Shown one piece after another: positions 1 through 10,631 of a stretch of 33,533 nt of DNA. The notes beneath the pieces are model-generated. The model did not search any database and had not been told where the DNA came from. It saw only the letters and a program-made list of their open reading frames with translations. Position numbers and translations under genes: made by a program. Position 1 is the stretch's first letter. Each line of letters begins with the position of its first letter. Source of the stretch: DASPKX01 sp035627835 (GTDB lineage: Bacteria; Verrucomicrobiota; Verrucomicrobiia; Limisphaerales; SXQI01); the NCBI GenBank assembly GCA_035627835.1, contig DASPKX010000166.1, forward strand, positions 1 through 33,533. Direction: 5' to 3'.

Positions 1-1065
<1,065 letters not shown>

Positions 1066-1101
1066 AGTACTATTGGATTTTAAAAATGGGTTTGTGGGGG
1101 A

Positions 1102-1395
1102 TTAGTCAACGATCGCTAGGATGTCGTCTGAGCTGTAGATCTTGTACTCACGGCCATCGAGCTTGATCTCAGTGCCGCCGTATTTGCTCACGAGGACGCG
1201 GTCGCCCTTCTTGAGTTCAAAGGGGATCTTCTTGCCAGCTTCGTCGGTCTTGCCGGTGCCCAAGGCGATCACAGTGCCTTCGGTTGGTTTTTCTTTAGCG
1301 GCGTCAGGAATGATGATGCCGCCTTTTTTCGTTTCACGCTCTTCGGACAATTCGACCAGAACGCGGTCGCCGAGAGGTCTGAGATTAACTGCCAT
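1102..1395 (-). CDS. groES: Co-chaperonin GroES (10 kDa)
   Basis: Heptameric lid of the GroEL folding chamber. The 97-residue product has the full family length and hallmarks: N-terminal LRPLGDRVLVEL, the mobile loop that binds GroEL (EERETKKGGIIIPDAAKEKP, residues about 19-38), the EGTVIALGTG strand, GDRVLVSKYGGTEIKLDG and the C-terminal YKIYSSDDILAIVD. It precedes groEL in the usual groES-groEL order with a 36-base gap. The upstream space to dnaK (194 bases) is large enough for its own promoter. I found no CIRCE inverted repeat there, so HrcA control is not supported; a pair of direct repeats near 1465-1503 is a different candidate site. Confidence 0.98.
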   Translation of the reverse strand: MAVNLRPLGDRVLVELSEERETKKGGIIIPDAAKEKPTEGTVIALGTGKTDEAGKKIPFELKKGDRVLVSKYGGTEIKLDGREYKIYSSDDILAIVD

Positions 1396-1464
1396 ATCTT
1401 GTTTCTGCTTTTCGTTTCGAGTTTAGGGTGTTTGCTCTTTGAATTGCTTCCCGCCAGCACCCGC

Positions 1465-1503
1465 TAGGGGAAAAAGTCGCTTACTCTGCTCTAAGTAGGG
1501 GAA
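1465..1503 (-). promoter_or_regulatory. Candidate operator or promoter region of groESL: two TAGGGGAA repeats
   Basis: Upstream of groES the plus strand shows TAGGGGAA at 1465-1472 and again at 1496-1503, exactly 31 bases apart (about three helical turns). Between them lies a short inverted pair CTTA/TAAG around a GC-richer core (1480-1495). The sites sit about 70-108 bases upstream of the groES start. The spacing suits a dimeric regulator or a duplicated promoter element, but neither a standard sigma-32 nor a CIRCE consensus is visible. The function is inference. Confidence 0.25.
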
Positions 1504-1546
1504 TAAGCAAGCAACCACGTCTCCCAACGCAGCTCTGCTTGCCGGA

Positions 1547-1572
1547 GCGCGGCCGGAACTCCCGGCCTGCGC
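1547..1572 (-). terminator. GC-rich hairpin just after dnaK, possible terminator
   Basis: Arms 1547-1556 and 1562-1572 pair as GCGCGGCCGG with CCGGCC(T)GCGC (one bulged base) around a five-base loop. The hairpin starts 18 bases beyond the dnaK stop. It has no T-run on the dnaK side, so it could also be an mRNA-stabilising or Rho-assisted 3' structure. Confidence 0.35.
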
Positions 1573-1589
1573 CCGTCCCATGTGGGAGC

Positions 1590-3542
<1,953 letters not shown>

Positions 3543-3655
3543 AACTCTGTGGAAGTCCTCAGCAAGGGCAGAGCCAATCTTCTTGTAATCGTAAGTAGTT
3601 GAATGACAACGTATTCTGAGGTCAATCCCTTTACTTTTCACTGCTTTCGGTGTGA

Positions 3656-3680
3656 CATGTGAGCCAAGTTGTCCCACATG
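3656..3680. promoter_or_regulatory. Inverted repeat CATGTG-N13-CACATG between divergent dnaK and RHH gene
   Basis: Perfect 6-base arms at 3656-3661 and 3675-3680. Small ribbon-helix-helix proteins often bind short palindromes in their own promoter, so this is a plausible autoregulatory site for the downstream gene. It could equally bear on dnaK, which starts 114 bases away. The assignment is inference from position only. Confidence 0.25.
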
Positions 3681-3690
3681 CCCGGCATTC

Positions 3691-3719
3691 TTGTAAGACT
3701 TAGTGGCTCGTTGTATTAG
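3691..3719 (+). promoter_or_regulatory. Possible sigma-70-like promoter of the RHH gene
   Basis: TTGTAA at 3691-3696 and TATTAG at 3714-3719 are separated by 17 bases, each matching the consensus at four of six positions. The -10 element ends only five bases before the ATG at 3725, so transcription from here would give a nearly leaderless mRNA. No ribosome-binding site is visible upstream of that ATG, which fits a leaderless message. The case is weak. Confidence 0.25.
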
Positions 3720-3724
3720 GAAGC

Positions 3725-3958
3725 ATGCGGATCACCGTCACAATAGACGATGATTTACACGAAATACTCAGCCGTCAGGCCAAAGCAGCGGGCATCACGT
3801 TGGGCAAAGTGCTCTCTGCGGCCGCGAGGCGTGGGTTGGACGCACGTGTTCAGATCCAGCGAGATCCTTTAACCGGCCTGCCCGTAATCGTGCAGCCGCC
3901 TGGTTCTCCAGTGATCACGAGCGAGCAGGTTGCCCGCCTTCTTGAGGATTTTCCTTAG
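3725..3958 (+). CDS. Small ribbon-helix-helix, VapB-like antitoxin-type protein with no toxin next to it
   Basis: A 77-residue protein. The N terminus MRITVTIDDDLHEILSRQA is typical of the beta-strand and first helix of CopG/VapB-like ribbon-helix-helix DNA-binding proteins, which form dimers on short palindromes. The middle (ITLGKVLSAAARRGLDARV) fits the second helix. The C-terminal part (PVIVQPPGSPVITSEQVARLLEDFP) resembles the toxin-binding tail of VapB-type antitoxins. No PIN-domain or other toxin follows: the next gene, 66 bases downstream, is squalene-hopene cyclase, and upstream is divergent dnaK. It may be an orphan antitoxin or a stand-alone repressor. Family placement is fairly firm, function is not. 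Confidence 0.75.
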   Translation: MRITVTIDDDLHEILSRQAKAAGITLGKVLSAAARRGLDARVQIQRDPLTGLPVIVQPPGSPVITSEQVARLLEDFP

Positions 3959-3996
3959 GCCTTGAACAGCGGGAAGGCCGTCCCAAAAACGGCTTT
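3958..3996 (+). terminator. Two overlapping, mutually exclusive hairpins between the RHH gene and shc
   Basis: Hairpin A pairs GGCCTT (3958-3963) with AAGGCC (3974-3979). Hairpin B pairs GCCGT (3977-3981) with ACGGC (3989-3993) and is followed by TTT. They share bases 3977-3979, so they cannot form together. This could be a weak terminator for the RHH gene or an attenuator-like element ahead of shc; the T-run is too short for a confident terminator. Confidence 0.3.
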
Positions 3997-4024
3997 ACAA
4001 CCTTTGTGACGGCACCCACATAGT

Positions 4025-6019
4025 ATGCCCGTGTCTGGTCTCAAATCGGCAGGGTCAGTTTCTCACGTCCAGAAGGAATCCACAGGGGTTGAACTCAGGC
4101 TGGGAATGGAGCGCGCCATCGAACGCTCCCAAGCCTGGCTTCTCAACGAACAAAAGCCTGAAGGTTACTGGGTGGGTGAGTTGATTGTGGATGCCACTTT
4201 AGTGGCAGACACGATCGCGTACCATCATTGGAACGGGAAAGTGGACAAGAAATGGCAGCGCAAAGCTGTGAATCACATCCTGTCCATGCAGCTCCCGAAC
4301 GGCGGGTGGAACATCTATTACGGCGGCCCGGCTGAGGTGAACGCCACCATCAAGGCTTACCTCGCCTTGAAGCTGGCCGGAGTGCCGGTGACTGATCCGC
4401 GCATGCTCAAGGCCCGGGAAGTCGCGCGCAACCTCGGTGGTGTTCCGCGCATGAACACCTTCTCGAAGCTGTATTTGGCTTTGATCGGTTTGTATCCCTG
4501 GGAGTACGTGCCAACCATTCCCGCTGAAATCATCCTGATCGGAAAGTGGTTCCACGTGAACTTCCACGAGATGAGTTCATGGAGCCGGTCGATGCTCGTT
4601 CCGCTCGCGATCATCAATCATTTCAAGCCGACGCGGAAAGTTCACGTCACCTTGGACGAACTTTATCCAGAGGGTTATCACGAGCGCGATCTTGCGCTGC
4701 CTCGCGATCCTGAGCCGTTCACCTGGCGCAATTTCTTCCTGTGGCTTGATGGGTTGCACAAGTTCGTCGAGAACAACCATCTGCGTCCCTTCCGCAAAGC
4801 TGCGCTCAAGAAAGCGGAGCAGTGGATGCTGGAGCGGTTTGAAGGCTCGAACGGATTGGCGGCGATTTTCCCGGCGATGCTTAACTCGCTGATCGCGTTG
4901 AAAGCGCTCGGGTACGCGGATGATCATCCGCAAGTGCTGCGCGCTGAGCGGGAGTTAAAGAATCTTGAGCATGAGGATGAGGACACAGTTCGCATTGAAC
5001 CGTGCCTTTCACCCGTTTGGGACACGGCCATTGTCGCGATTGCGCTCCATGAATCTGGTGTGTCTGAGAACCATCCGCTGATGAAGAAAGCCTGCTCCTG
5101 GTTGATGGATAAAGAGATCCGGTTCCGGGGAGATTGGCAGTACAAGAACCCGGTGGATGTGGAGCCGAGCGGTTGGGTGTTCGAGTTCGAAAATAAGTGG
5201 AACCCGGATGTGGATGACACCGCGATGGTTCTGCTGGCGCTCCGCAAAATTCCCACAGACGACTCAAAGCGTCGCGACGAATGCTTCGCCCGCGCGCTGA
5301 AGTGGATGATGACCTTCCAGTGCAAGGACGGGGGCTGGGCCGCTTTCGATAAGGATTGCACGAAAGGCATTCTGGAGAAGGTGCCGTTCGCGGATCACAA
5401 TGCGATGCTCGATCCAGAGTGTGCCGACATCACCGCGCGCATTCTCGAGCTGCTGGGGTACGAAGGCTTCCCTGTGGACCATCCGCAGGTGAAGAAAGCG
5501 CTCGAGTACCTGCGGGGTCAGCAAGAATCCGATGGCTCCTGGTACGGCCGGTGGGGTGTTAATTACATTTATGGCACGTGGCAGGCTTTGCGTGGCTTGA
5601 GCGCGATGCGCATTAACATGCAGCAGGATTGGATCCTTCGCGCCAGGAGCTGGCTTGAAAGCGTGCAGCATTCTGATGGCGGTTGGGGCGAGCGCTGCAA
5701 CACTTACGACGATCCCGTCTTCAAGGGGCAAGGCCCGAGCACTGCTTCGCAAACGGCATGGGCGGTCATGGGCCTGTGCACGTTTGGAGATGCGCAAAAT
5801 CCGGCGCTCATCCGCGGCATTCGTTACCTGATCGAGAACCAGAACACGGACGGCACCTGGACCGAGCATGAGACGACAGGCACAGGCTTCCCCAAGGTGT
5901 TCTACTTGAAGTACGACATGTATCGGAACAGCTGGCCTTTGCTCGCGCTAGCGACCTACCGCAACCTGCTCGAAGGCAAAATGCCAGAGGTGAAGGCAAC
6001 CGTGGCAAACAGCCGCTAA
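4025..6019 (+). CDS. shc: Squalene-hopene cyclase
   Basis: Cyclises squalene to hopene/diplopterol, the committed step of hopanoid lipid synthesis, as a monotopic membrane enzyme. The 664-residue product has full family length. The catalytic protonation motif is DVDDTA (residues 395-400), inside the family block ending NPDVDDTAMVLLALR. QW-type repeats are seen at PNGGWNIYYGG (about 91-101), GDWQYKNPVDVEPSGWVFEF (about 369-388), CKDGGWAAFDKD (about 434), SDGSWYGRWGVNYIYGTWQA (about 505), SDGGWGERCNTYDDP (about 553) and TDGTWTEHETTGTGFPKVFY (about 615). The ATG at 4025 is the first start and leaves a short disordered leader. It heads a three-gene unit with a 3-base gap to the DUF1080 gene. The squalene-forming genes hpnCDE are not in the window. 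Confidence 0.97.
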   Translation: MPVSGLKSAGSVSHVQKESTGVELRLGMERAIERSQAWLLNEQKPEGYWVGELIVDATLVADTIAYHHWNGKVDKKWQRKAVNHILSMQLPNGGWNIYYGGPAEVNATIKAYLALKLAGVPVTDPRMLKAREVARNLGGVPRMNTFSKLYLALIGLYPWEYVPTIPAEIILIGKWFHVNFHEMSSWSRSMLVPLAIINHFKPTRKVHVTLDELYPEGYHERDLALPRDPEPFTWRNFFLWLDGLHKFVENNHLRPFRKAALKKAEQWMLERFEGSNGLAAIFPAMLNSLIALKALGYADDHPQVLRAERELKNLEHEDEDTVRIEPCLSPVWDTAIVAIALHESGVSENHPLMKKACSWLMDKEIRFRGDWQYKNPVDVEPSGWVFEFENKWNPDVDDTAMVLLALRKIPTDDSKRRDECFARALKWMMTFQCKDGGWAAFDKDCTKGILEKVPFADHNAMLDPECADITARILELLGYEGFPVDHPQVKKALEYLRGQQESDGSWYGRWGVNYIYGTWQALRGLSAMRINMQQDWILRARSWLESVQHSDGGWGERCNTYDDPVFKGQGPSTASQTAWAVMGLCTFGDAQNPALIRGIRYLIENQNTDGTWTEHETTGTGFPKVFYLKYDMYRNSWPLLALATYRNLLEGKMPEVKATVANSR

Positions 6020-6022
6020 CGC

Positions 6023-6655
6023 ATGCGCCTGCTATCCACAATTTTAGCCACCCTGGCCTGCGCGCTGGTGGCCGTTGCCGCTGACGCAGCGTGGCGCGCG
6101 CTGTTTAACGGTCGTGACCTGGAGAACTTCGTGCAGCACGGGAGCGCGAAGTGGCGCGTTGAGGATGGCGTGATCGTTGGCGGCCAGGACGGCGATCCTA
6201 AGCGCGCAGGCGTGCTCGCGAGCAAGGACCAGTTCAAGGACTTCGAACTCGAGCTGGAGTTCATGATCGATGAGCACGGCAAGTACAACAGCGGCGTCTA
6301 TCTTCGAAATGAGCCGGGCAATGGTGGACGCAGCGGGTATCAGATCAACCTGGGCCGATGGGAGGCTGAAGAGCCGATCGGGTTGTACACCGACAAGTGG
6401 CTTTCCAAAGGGGACCACAGCAAAGATCTCCGCAAGAAACTTGAGTGGAACAAGCTCTACATCTACGCCAAGGGCCCGCACATCAAGGCGCGCCTGAACG
6501 GTGTCGAAATCGTCGACTTTACCGACCAGAACCCGCCGGAACGCTTTCTCAAACCAGGTGTGATTGCGTTTCAGACTTACGGCGCGGAAGGGCACGCGGG
6601 CTTCGTTAAGTTTCGCAACTTGCGCATTCGCGAGTTGAGCGACTCCACACGTTGA
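6023..6655 (+). CDS. Secreted DUF1080 (3-keto-disaccharide hydrolase-like) protein
   Basis: A 210-residue exported protein. Residues 1-22 form a signal peptide (MRLLSTILATLACALVAVAA, then an Ala-rich cleavage region). The body is a single DUF1080 domain, a concanavalin-like beta sandwich: ALFNGRDLENFV, then WRVEDGVIVGG, LASKDQFKDFELELEFMI, YNSGVYLRNEP and the closing GVIAFQTYGAEGHAGFVKFR strand. DUF1080 proteins are common in Verrucomicrobiota and Planctomycetota, and some members are described as 3-keto-glycoside hydrolases; activity here is unproven. It lies 3 bases after shc and overlaps the next start by 4 bases, so it is embedded in a hopanoid operon, which is an unexpected place. Either it acts on a hopanoid-linked sugar or the link is only positional. 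Confidence 0.9.
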   Translation: MRLLSTILATLACALVAVAADAAWRALFNGRDLENFVQHGSAKWRVEDGVIVGGQDGDPKRAGVLASKDQFKDFELELEFMIDEHGKYNSGVYLRNEPGNGGRSGYQINLGRWEAEEPIGLYTDKWLSKGDHSKDLRKKLEWNKLYIYAKGPHIKARLNGVEIVDFTDQNPPERFLKPGVIAFQTYGAEGHAGFVKFRNLRIRELSDSTR

Positions 6656-7311
6656 AGAAGCCCTGCAAGGCTATCATCTTCTTTGCTGTGCCCGAGGAGG
6701 CGCGGCCGTTTCATGCACCAACGGGTGTCGAGGTCATCGTAACCGGCATGGGCAAAGCGGCTGCGCGACGCGCTGCCCGGGCCGCGTTCGAAAGCTTCGA
6801 CCCTGAACTTGTTCTCACTTGCGGCTTTGCCGGCGCGTTAAGCGCGGAAGTTCCGCTTCACACGCTTCTCTTCAACGCGGATGCACCGGTGCATCTGCAC
6901 GGCGCGCTGCAAGAAGCTGGCGCGAGGCCGGTGCGGTTCCATTGCGCTGAACGCGTGCTGGTGACCGCCGCCGAAAAGGCGGCGGCACATAGGGCGACGA
7001 AGTGTGAGGCTGTCGAAATGGAATCGGCGGTCATCCACGAACTCTGCCGGCAACGGAAGCTGCCGTGCGTCACTCTGCGCGTCGTGAGCGACATTGCTTC
7101 CGAAGACCTGCCCCTCGATTTCAATCAATTCACGACCTCAGACGGCAAGACCAACCTGCCCAAGCTCGTTGCGCATGTGCTGCTTCATCCGGGACGCGTT
7201 CCCGGTTTGTTGCGCTTCGGGAAGCAGACGGGGCAGGCGGCTTGCGCGTTGGCGGCGGCGCTGAGGAAGTTTCTCAGCGCACAAGGAATCACACAATCGT
7301 CACGGGTTTAA
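6652..7311 (+). CDS. hpnG: HpnG-like nucleosidase/phosphorylase (hopanoid side-chain synthesis)
   Basis: Member of the PNP/UDP phosphorylase and MTA/SAH nucleosidase superfamily, 219 residues. HpnG removes adenine from adenosylhopane on the way to bacteriohopanetetrol-type lipids. Visible motifs are FAVPEEARPF (N-terminal acidic residues 15-16), VTGMGKAAARRA (about 30-41), LTCGFAGAL (about 55-63), the substrate-ribose motif AVEMESAVIHEL (about 120-131) and LRVVSDIASED with catalytic Asp147. The start is a TTG at 6652 that overlaps the DUF1080 stop in TTGA; no upstream ATG is available and the next internal ATG would cut into the fold. Co-transcription with shc supports the HpnG role over a generic nucleosidase. 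The gene's 3' end overlaps the convergent DUF1501 gene by 23 bases. Confidence 0.8.
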   Translation: MKKPCKAIIFFAVPEEARPFHAPTGVEVIVTGMGKAAARRAARAAFESFDPELVLTCGFAGALSAEVPLHTLLFNADAPVHLHGALQEAGARPVRFHCAERVLVTAAEKAAAHRATKCEAVEMESAVIHELCRQRKLPCVTLRVVSDIASEDLPLDFNQFTTSDGKTNLPKLVAHVLLHPGRVPGLLRFGKQTGQAACALAAALRKFLSAQGITQSSRV

Positions 7312-8614
7312 CGGATGCGCCGACAATCGGCGCGCTGTCGGCACGGAGCCATTGCTGCAGGATGCCCGCGTAGATAGAGCGAAAGTCCACCGTGAATTTG
7401 GGATCGCCGTTGTGCAGGTCCTTGGGCGCTAGGCTTGGGAACTTCCCGTGGAGGCCGGGTTTCAGTTTGCCACCGAAGAGGAACATGGGAGCAGCCGCGC
7501 CATGGTCGGTTCCACCGTTAGCGTTCTGTTTCACTCGGCGACCGAATTCGCTGAAGGTCATCACCAGAACGCGCTCATGGTTTCCTTGCGCTTTCAAATC
7601 CTGGATGAACGTGTGCATTGCCGCGCTAATGTCACGCAGCAGGCGCTCATGTGAGCCGCTCTGGCCGGTGTGAGTGTCGTACCCGCCTTGGGACAAATAG
7701 AACACGCGTGTTGGGAGCCCGCCCGCAATCAGGCGTGCAACGAGCTTGAGATTGTTGGCGAATTGGGAGGCTGGGTATTGGGCTTTGTTCGCGGCTTTCT
7801 GAGCGATGCTGAGGATTTTGTCAGAGCTGACCTGGGCATCCAAAGCTGTGCGCTCCAAGTAATCCAAGGCGGAACCGGGTGCGCTGATGGTTCCGTTCAC
7901 TGCGGTGATGCTCGCGCCGGATTGGGTGGCTTCGTCCGTGAGCATGGCGGGGTCGCTCATTCGGCGGAGGAAGGGCTCGCTCGATTCCATCTCGTCTTCG
8001 GCGGCGAGGTCCATGCTGCCAAGGCGATATTGCTCCGGATTCTCCAAGGCCACACCAGTTGGGCGTTTGGCGGCAAAGGCTTGGGGCATTTGGCGGCCCA
8101 GGGCGAGCCCAACGGTTGGGTCCGCTCCCTGGCAGGCATTGTCGAAGTAACGTCCAAGCCAGCCGTGACGTTCGAATTTGTCAGCATCGCTCGCTGTGTG
8201 CCAAATCTCTGTTGAACGGAAGTGGGATCGGTTTGGGTTGGGGTAGCCGACACCGTGATACACCGCCATTTGGCCAGCATCGTAAAGCGCTTTGAGGCCG
8301 GATAAGGCAGGATGAAAGCCGAAGGTGTCGTCGACCTTCAAGACTTCGCCACCTTTCAACGCGAGGGTGGGGCGCGCGCTTAGGTAATGATCGTTGGTGT
8401 AAGGAACGATGGTGTTCAGGCCGTCGTTGCCGCCGGCTAGCTGAACCGCCACGAGGATCGTTGAGTCTTTGCCGGTGACGCCTTTCTGAGCCTCCGCGCC
8501 CAGAGCGTTGAAGGTCTGCGAAAGGAACGCAGGCAGAGTCCAGGTGAGCGCGCCGCCGATGACAGCGCTTTCGAGGAACTTGCGGCGAGTCTTCAGGGAC
8601 GGTGGGTTCTTCAT
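7289..8614 (-). CDS. DUF1501 family secreted protein with twin-arginine signal
   Basis: A 441-residue protein of the DUF1501 (alkaline phosphatase/sulfatase-like fold) family. The N terminus carries a Tat signal: TRRKFLESAVIGGALTWTLP, exported folded. Family blocks include LVAVQLAGGNDGLNTIVPY near residue 55, YHGVGYPNPNRSHFRSTEIW near 118-137 and MTFSEFGRRVKQNANGGTDH near 355-374, whose His/Asp residues may bind metal. DUF1501 genes usually sit next to a DUF1800 gene, as here (9-base gap, same strand). The biochemical role is unknown; in Planctomycetota and Verrucomicrobiota the pair is abundant and thought to be part of the outer or periplasmic compartment. Confidence 0.92.
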   Translation of the reverse strand: MKNPPSLKTRRKFLESAVIGGALTWTLPAFLSQTFNALGAEAQKGVTGKDSTILVAVQLAGGNDGLNTIVPYTNDHYLSARPTLALKGGEVLKVDDTFGFHPALSGLKALYDAGQMAVYHGVGYPNPNRSHFRSTEIWHTASDADKFERHGWLGRYFDNACQGADPTVGLALGRQMPQAFAAKRPTGVALENPEQYRLGSMDLAAEDEMESSEPFLRRMSDPAMLTDEATQSGASITAVNGTISAPGSALDYLERTALDAQVSSDKILSIAQKAANKAQYPASQFANNLKLVARLIAGGLPTRVFYLSQGGYDTHTGQSGSHERLLRDISAAMHTFIQDLKAQGNHERVLVMTFSEFGRRVKQNANGGTDHGAAAPMFLFGGKLKPGLHGKFPSLAPKDLHNGDPKFTVDFRSIYAGILQQWLRADSAPIVGASVKPVTIV

Positions 8615-8623
8615 AGTCGTTCC

Positions 8624-10069
8624 TTAAGCGAGTTGATAATCGGGAGTTGACATGATCAGCCGCATGGCATGGAGCACATCCTGCTGGTCGAGCTGGCCCT
8701 GCGCATTGAGGTAATCGTGAATTAACTGGCGCTGCTTTTCGCGCAGCCGCGCCTGGATGAAGCGTTTCTCCAAGGCAGCCAGCAGTTTGATTTTGTCCTT
8801 CAGCTCTTCGGGTGTGAACAATTTCGCCACATCAGCTCCACCGCTGAAGCCCATGGATCGACGACCCTTTTTCCCTTTGCCGCCAGGAGCTTTTGCGAGC
8901 GGGTTGGCGCCGGTGACCAGGAATGCGGCGAAGTTATTTCGGGTGAGAAGGTTGCTGGTGGTGATCCAACTTAACCCGCCATCCCAACCTTTGACGTTGG
9001 GCGGCAGGAGGAGATCCTGCCCAAGTGTGCGCAAAACACCCTGAGTCATGGGTGTAGGCGGGAGGCCGCGCTCAAGGAGGTTGGCGGAGCCGACCAGCCA
9101 TTGCACCGGGCTCTTCACCTGGTTGCGAATCAGTTTCGAGGCATAGAACTCTTCGCTTAAAAGCATCGTGCGAAGGAGCGGTTTAAATTCATGGCCTGAG
9201 GCTCTGAACGTCGCAGCCAGGGCGTCATTGAGCGAGGGTTCCGGGGCCTCGCCAGCGAAGAAACTCCACAGTTTAGCGGTGATGAACCGTGAGGCTTGCG
9301 GCTTCTCCAGAATCAGGCGGATCACGTCATGGCCATCCCAGTTGCCAGTCTTTCCGAAGATGGTTTTTGGCTCGCGGTCGTGCAGGGCAGGGCGGTTGGC
9401 GAATCGTTGGTGGAGCCGATCATAGCTCCAACCGGTCAGCGCGCGAGCGGCTTCGGTGACGTCCTTCTCAGTGTAGTTGCCTTCCCCGAGAGTGAACAAC
9501 TCCATCAACTCGCGAGCGTAATTTTCGTTTGGGCTTTGCTTGCGGCTTTGGGCCTGGTCCAGCCAGACGAGCATTGCTGGATCTTGCGAGACCTTGGTCA
9601 GTAAGGTTCGCCAAGTTCCCAAACCTTCGGTGCGGAAAAGTTGGTTCTGACGCCACATCAAATGAGCATCGCGAACTTTCTGGGCGCTCGTCGCAAAATG
9701 GCCATGCCAGAACAAGGTGAGCTTTTCCTGAAAAGCATTGGGCGCGGTGAGCATCCGTTGAAGCCACCATTGGCGAAGCTCGACGAGCAACTCACGCTGG
9801 CGCCGTTGCTCTTCCTGGCGGAGTTTTTGTTTCTCCGGCCCTGAAAGCGATGCTGCTTTCTTGATGCGCTCGGCGCGATCAGCATCAGCGGTCGCGCAGG
9901 TGGGCAAGCTCTTGACCTCCTCGAAGGCGAGCAAACGGTCCACAGCAGTGGCTTGAGGAGCTGTTGCGAAGGCTTTGATCTCAGCAGGCGTTCCGCCAAA
10001 ACCCGCCCGATTCAGCAGATGGGCTGCTGTTTCTTCTGTCCATTTCGCGGTGGGGAGCGGAGAGAGCAT
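8624..10069 (-). CDS. DUF1800 family protein
   Basis: A 481-residue DUF1800 protein. Typical landmarks are the N-terminal helix AAHLLNRAGFGGTPAEIKAF (about 15-34), the long coiled, Arg/Gln/Glu-rich stretch near 70-100, FWHGHFATSAQKV, the signature NENYARELMELFTLGEGNYT (about 181-200) with TEAARALTGW, and LLLPPNVKGWDGGLSWITT near 352-370. No obvious signal peptide is seen, unlike its DUF1501 partner. It is transcribed immediately before DUF1501 (9-base gap), as in most genomes carrying the pair. A Gly/Lys-rich insert (GGKGKKGRR) near 390 is a lineage-type insertion. Function is not established. Confidence 0.92.
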   Translation of the reverse strand: MLSPLPTAKWTEETAAHLLNRAGFGGTPAEIKAFATAPQATAVDRLLAFEEVKSLPTCATADADRAERIKKAASLSGPEKQKLRQEEQRRQRELLVELRQWWLQRMLTAPNAFQEKLTLFWHGHFATSAQKVRDAHLMWRQNQLFRTEGLGTWRTLLTKVSQDPAMLVWLDQAQSRKQSPNENYARELMELFTLGEGNYTEKDVTEAARALTGWSYDRLHQRFANRPALHDREPKTIFGKTGNWDGHDVIRLILEKPQASRFITAKLWSFFAGEAPEPSLNDALAATFRASGHEFKPLLRTMLLSEEFYASKLIRNQVKSPVQWLVGSANLLERGLPPTPMTQGVLRTLGQDLLLPPNVKGWDGGLSWITTSNLLTRNNFAAFLVTGANPLAKAPGGKGKKGRRSMGFSGGADVAKLFTPEELKDKIKLLAALEKRFIQARLREKQRQLIHDYLNAQGQLDQQDVLHAMRLIMSTPDYQLA

Positions 10070-10112
10070 ACGAGGTTGGACGACAGTTTACCTCAAGTGG
10101 TTACGTGGTGCA

Positions 10113-10622
10113 TTATTGCTTCACCAGCATTGGTGCGACGACTTCGCTAAAGTTGGTCTGGCCGAAGAGTCCAATACCGGCCTTCCATCCTGGCAGGGGT
10201 GAACCCGCATGGAACGCTTCGACATTCTGGCGCCAGTTTTCCTGCGCAAAGTCTCTGAAAGTGGGCGCATAATCCGACCACACAGGCAACCGCCACAGAT
10301 TCGAGAGAATCGGTGAGACGACTGTTATCACGGTCTGCGCCTCCAGAAGCGGGAAGCGCAAAGGCCCTGTGGCTCTTGTGGGCTCTGCAATCGGCCCATT
10401 ACTGCCGACTTCTTGTGGAAGAAACGGGATGCAATAAACAGCACGTTCGTTGGTGTTGCTGATGGTGAAAACCGCTTTGGTTTCCCCCATCTCGTTCGTA
10501 AAACCAACCCAGCGAATGGACAGCGGACGGAGGGCTGGACGTGGTCCTGGCGTTAGGAAAACGACTAACCCCAGGATGAAGAGGCCTGCGGTCACGATCA
10601 GTGTTTTGCGCAGCGTTTTCAT
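10113..10622 (-). CDS. Membrane-anchored small protein of the GFTN/GETK family, copy 2
   Basis: A 169-residue protein I cannot assign to a named family. Residues about 7-25 form one hydrophobic segment (LIVTAGLFILGLVVFLTPG), a signal anchor with the rest outside. The exposed part opens IRWVGFTNEMGETKAVFTIS, which reads like a beta-sandwich strand pair, and later has WRLPVWSDY and FGQTNFSEVV. The upstream gene at 10632-11126 shares all these positions in the same order, so the two are tandem duplicates separated by 9 bases. The DUF1800 gene follows 43 bases downstream on the same strand. Confidence 0.8.
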   Translation of the reverse strand: MKTLRKTLIVTAGLFILGLVVFLTPGPRPALRPLSIRWVGFTNEMGETKAVFTISNTNERAVYCIPFLPQEVGSNGPIAEPTRATGPLRFPLLEAQTVITVVSPILSNLWRLPVWSDYAPTFRDFAQENWRQNVEAFHAGSPLPGWKAGIGLFGQTNFSEVVAPMLVKQ

Positions 10623-10631
10623 AATTCTTTT

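Noticed and set aside
1396..1589. CIRCE element controlling groESL
   Set aside because: No TTAGCACTC-N9-GAGTGCTAA pattern, even with mismatches, is visible upstream of groES or dnaK.
3543..3677. N-terminal extension of DnaK by 45 codons
   Set aside because: The added residues do not resemble DnaK; the ATG at 3542 gives the canonical N terminus.
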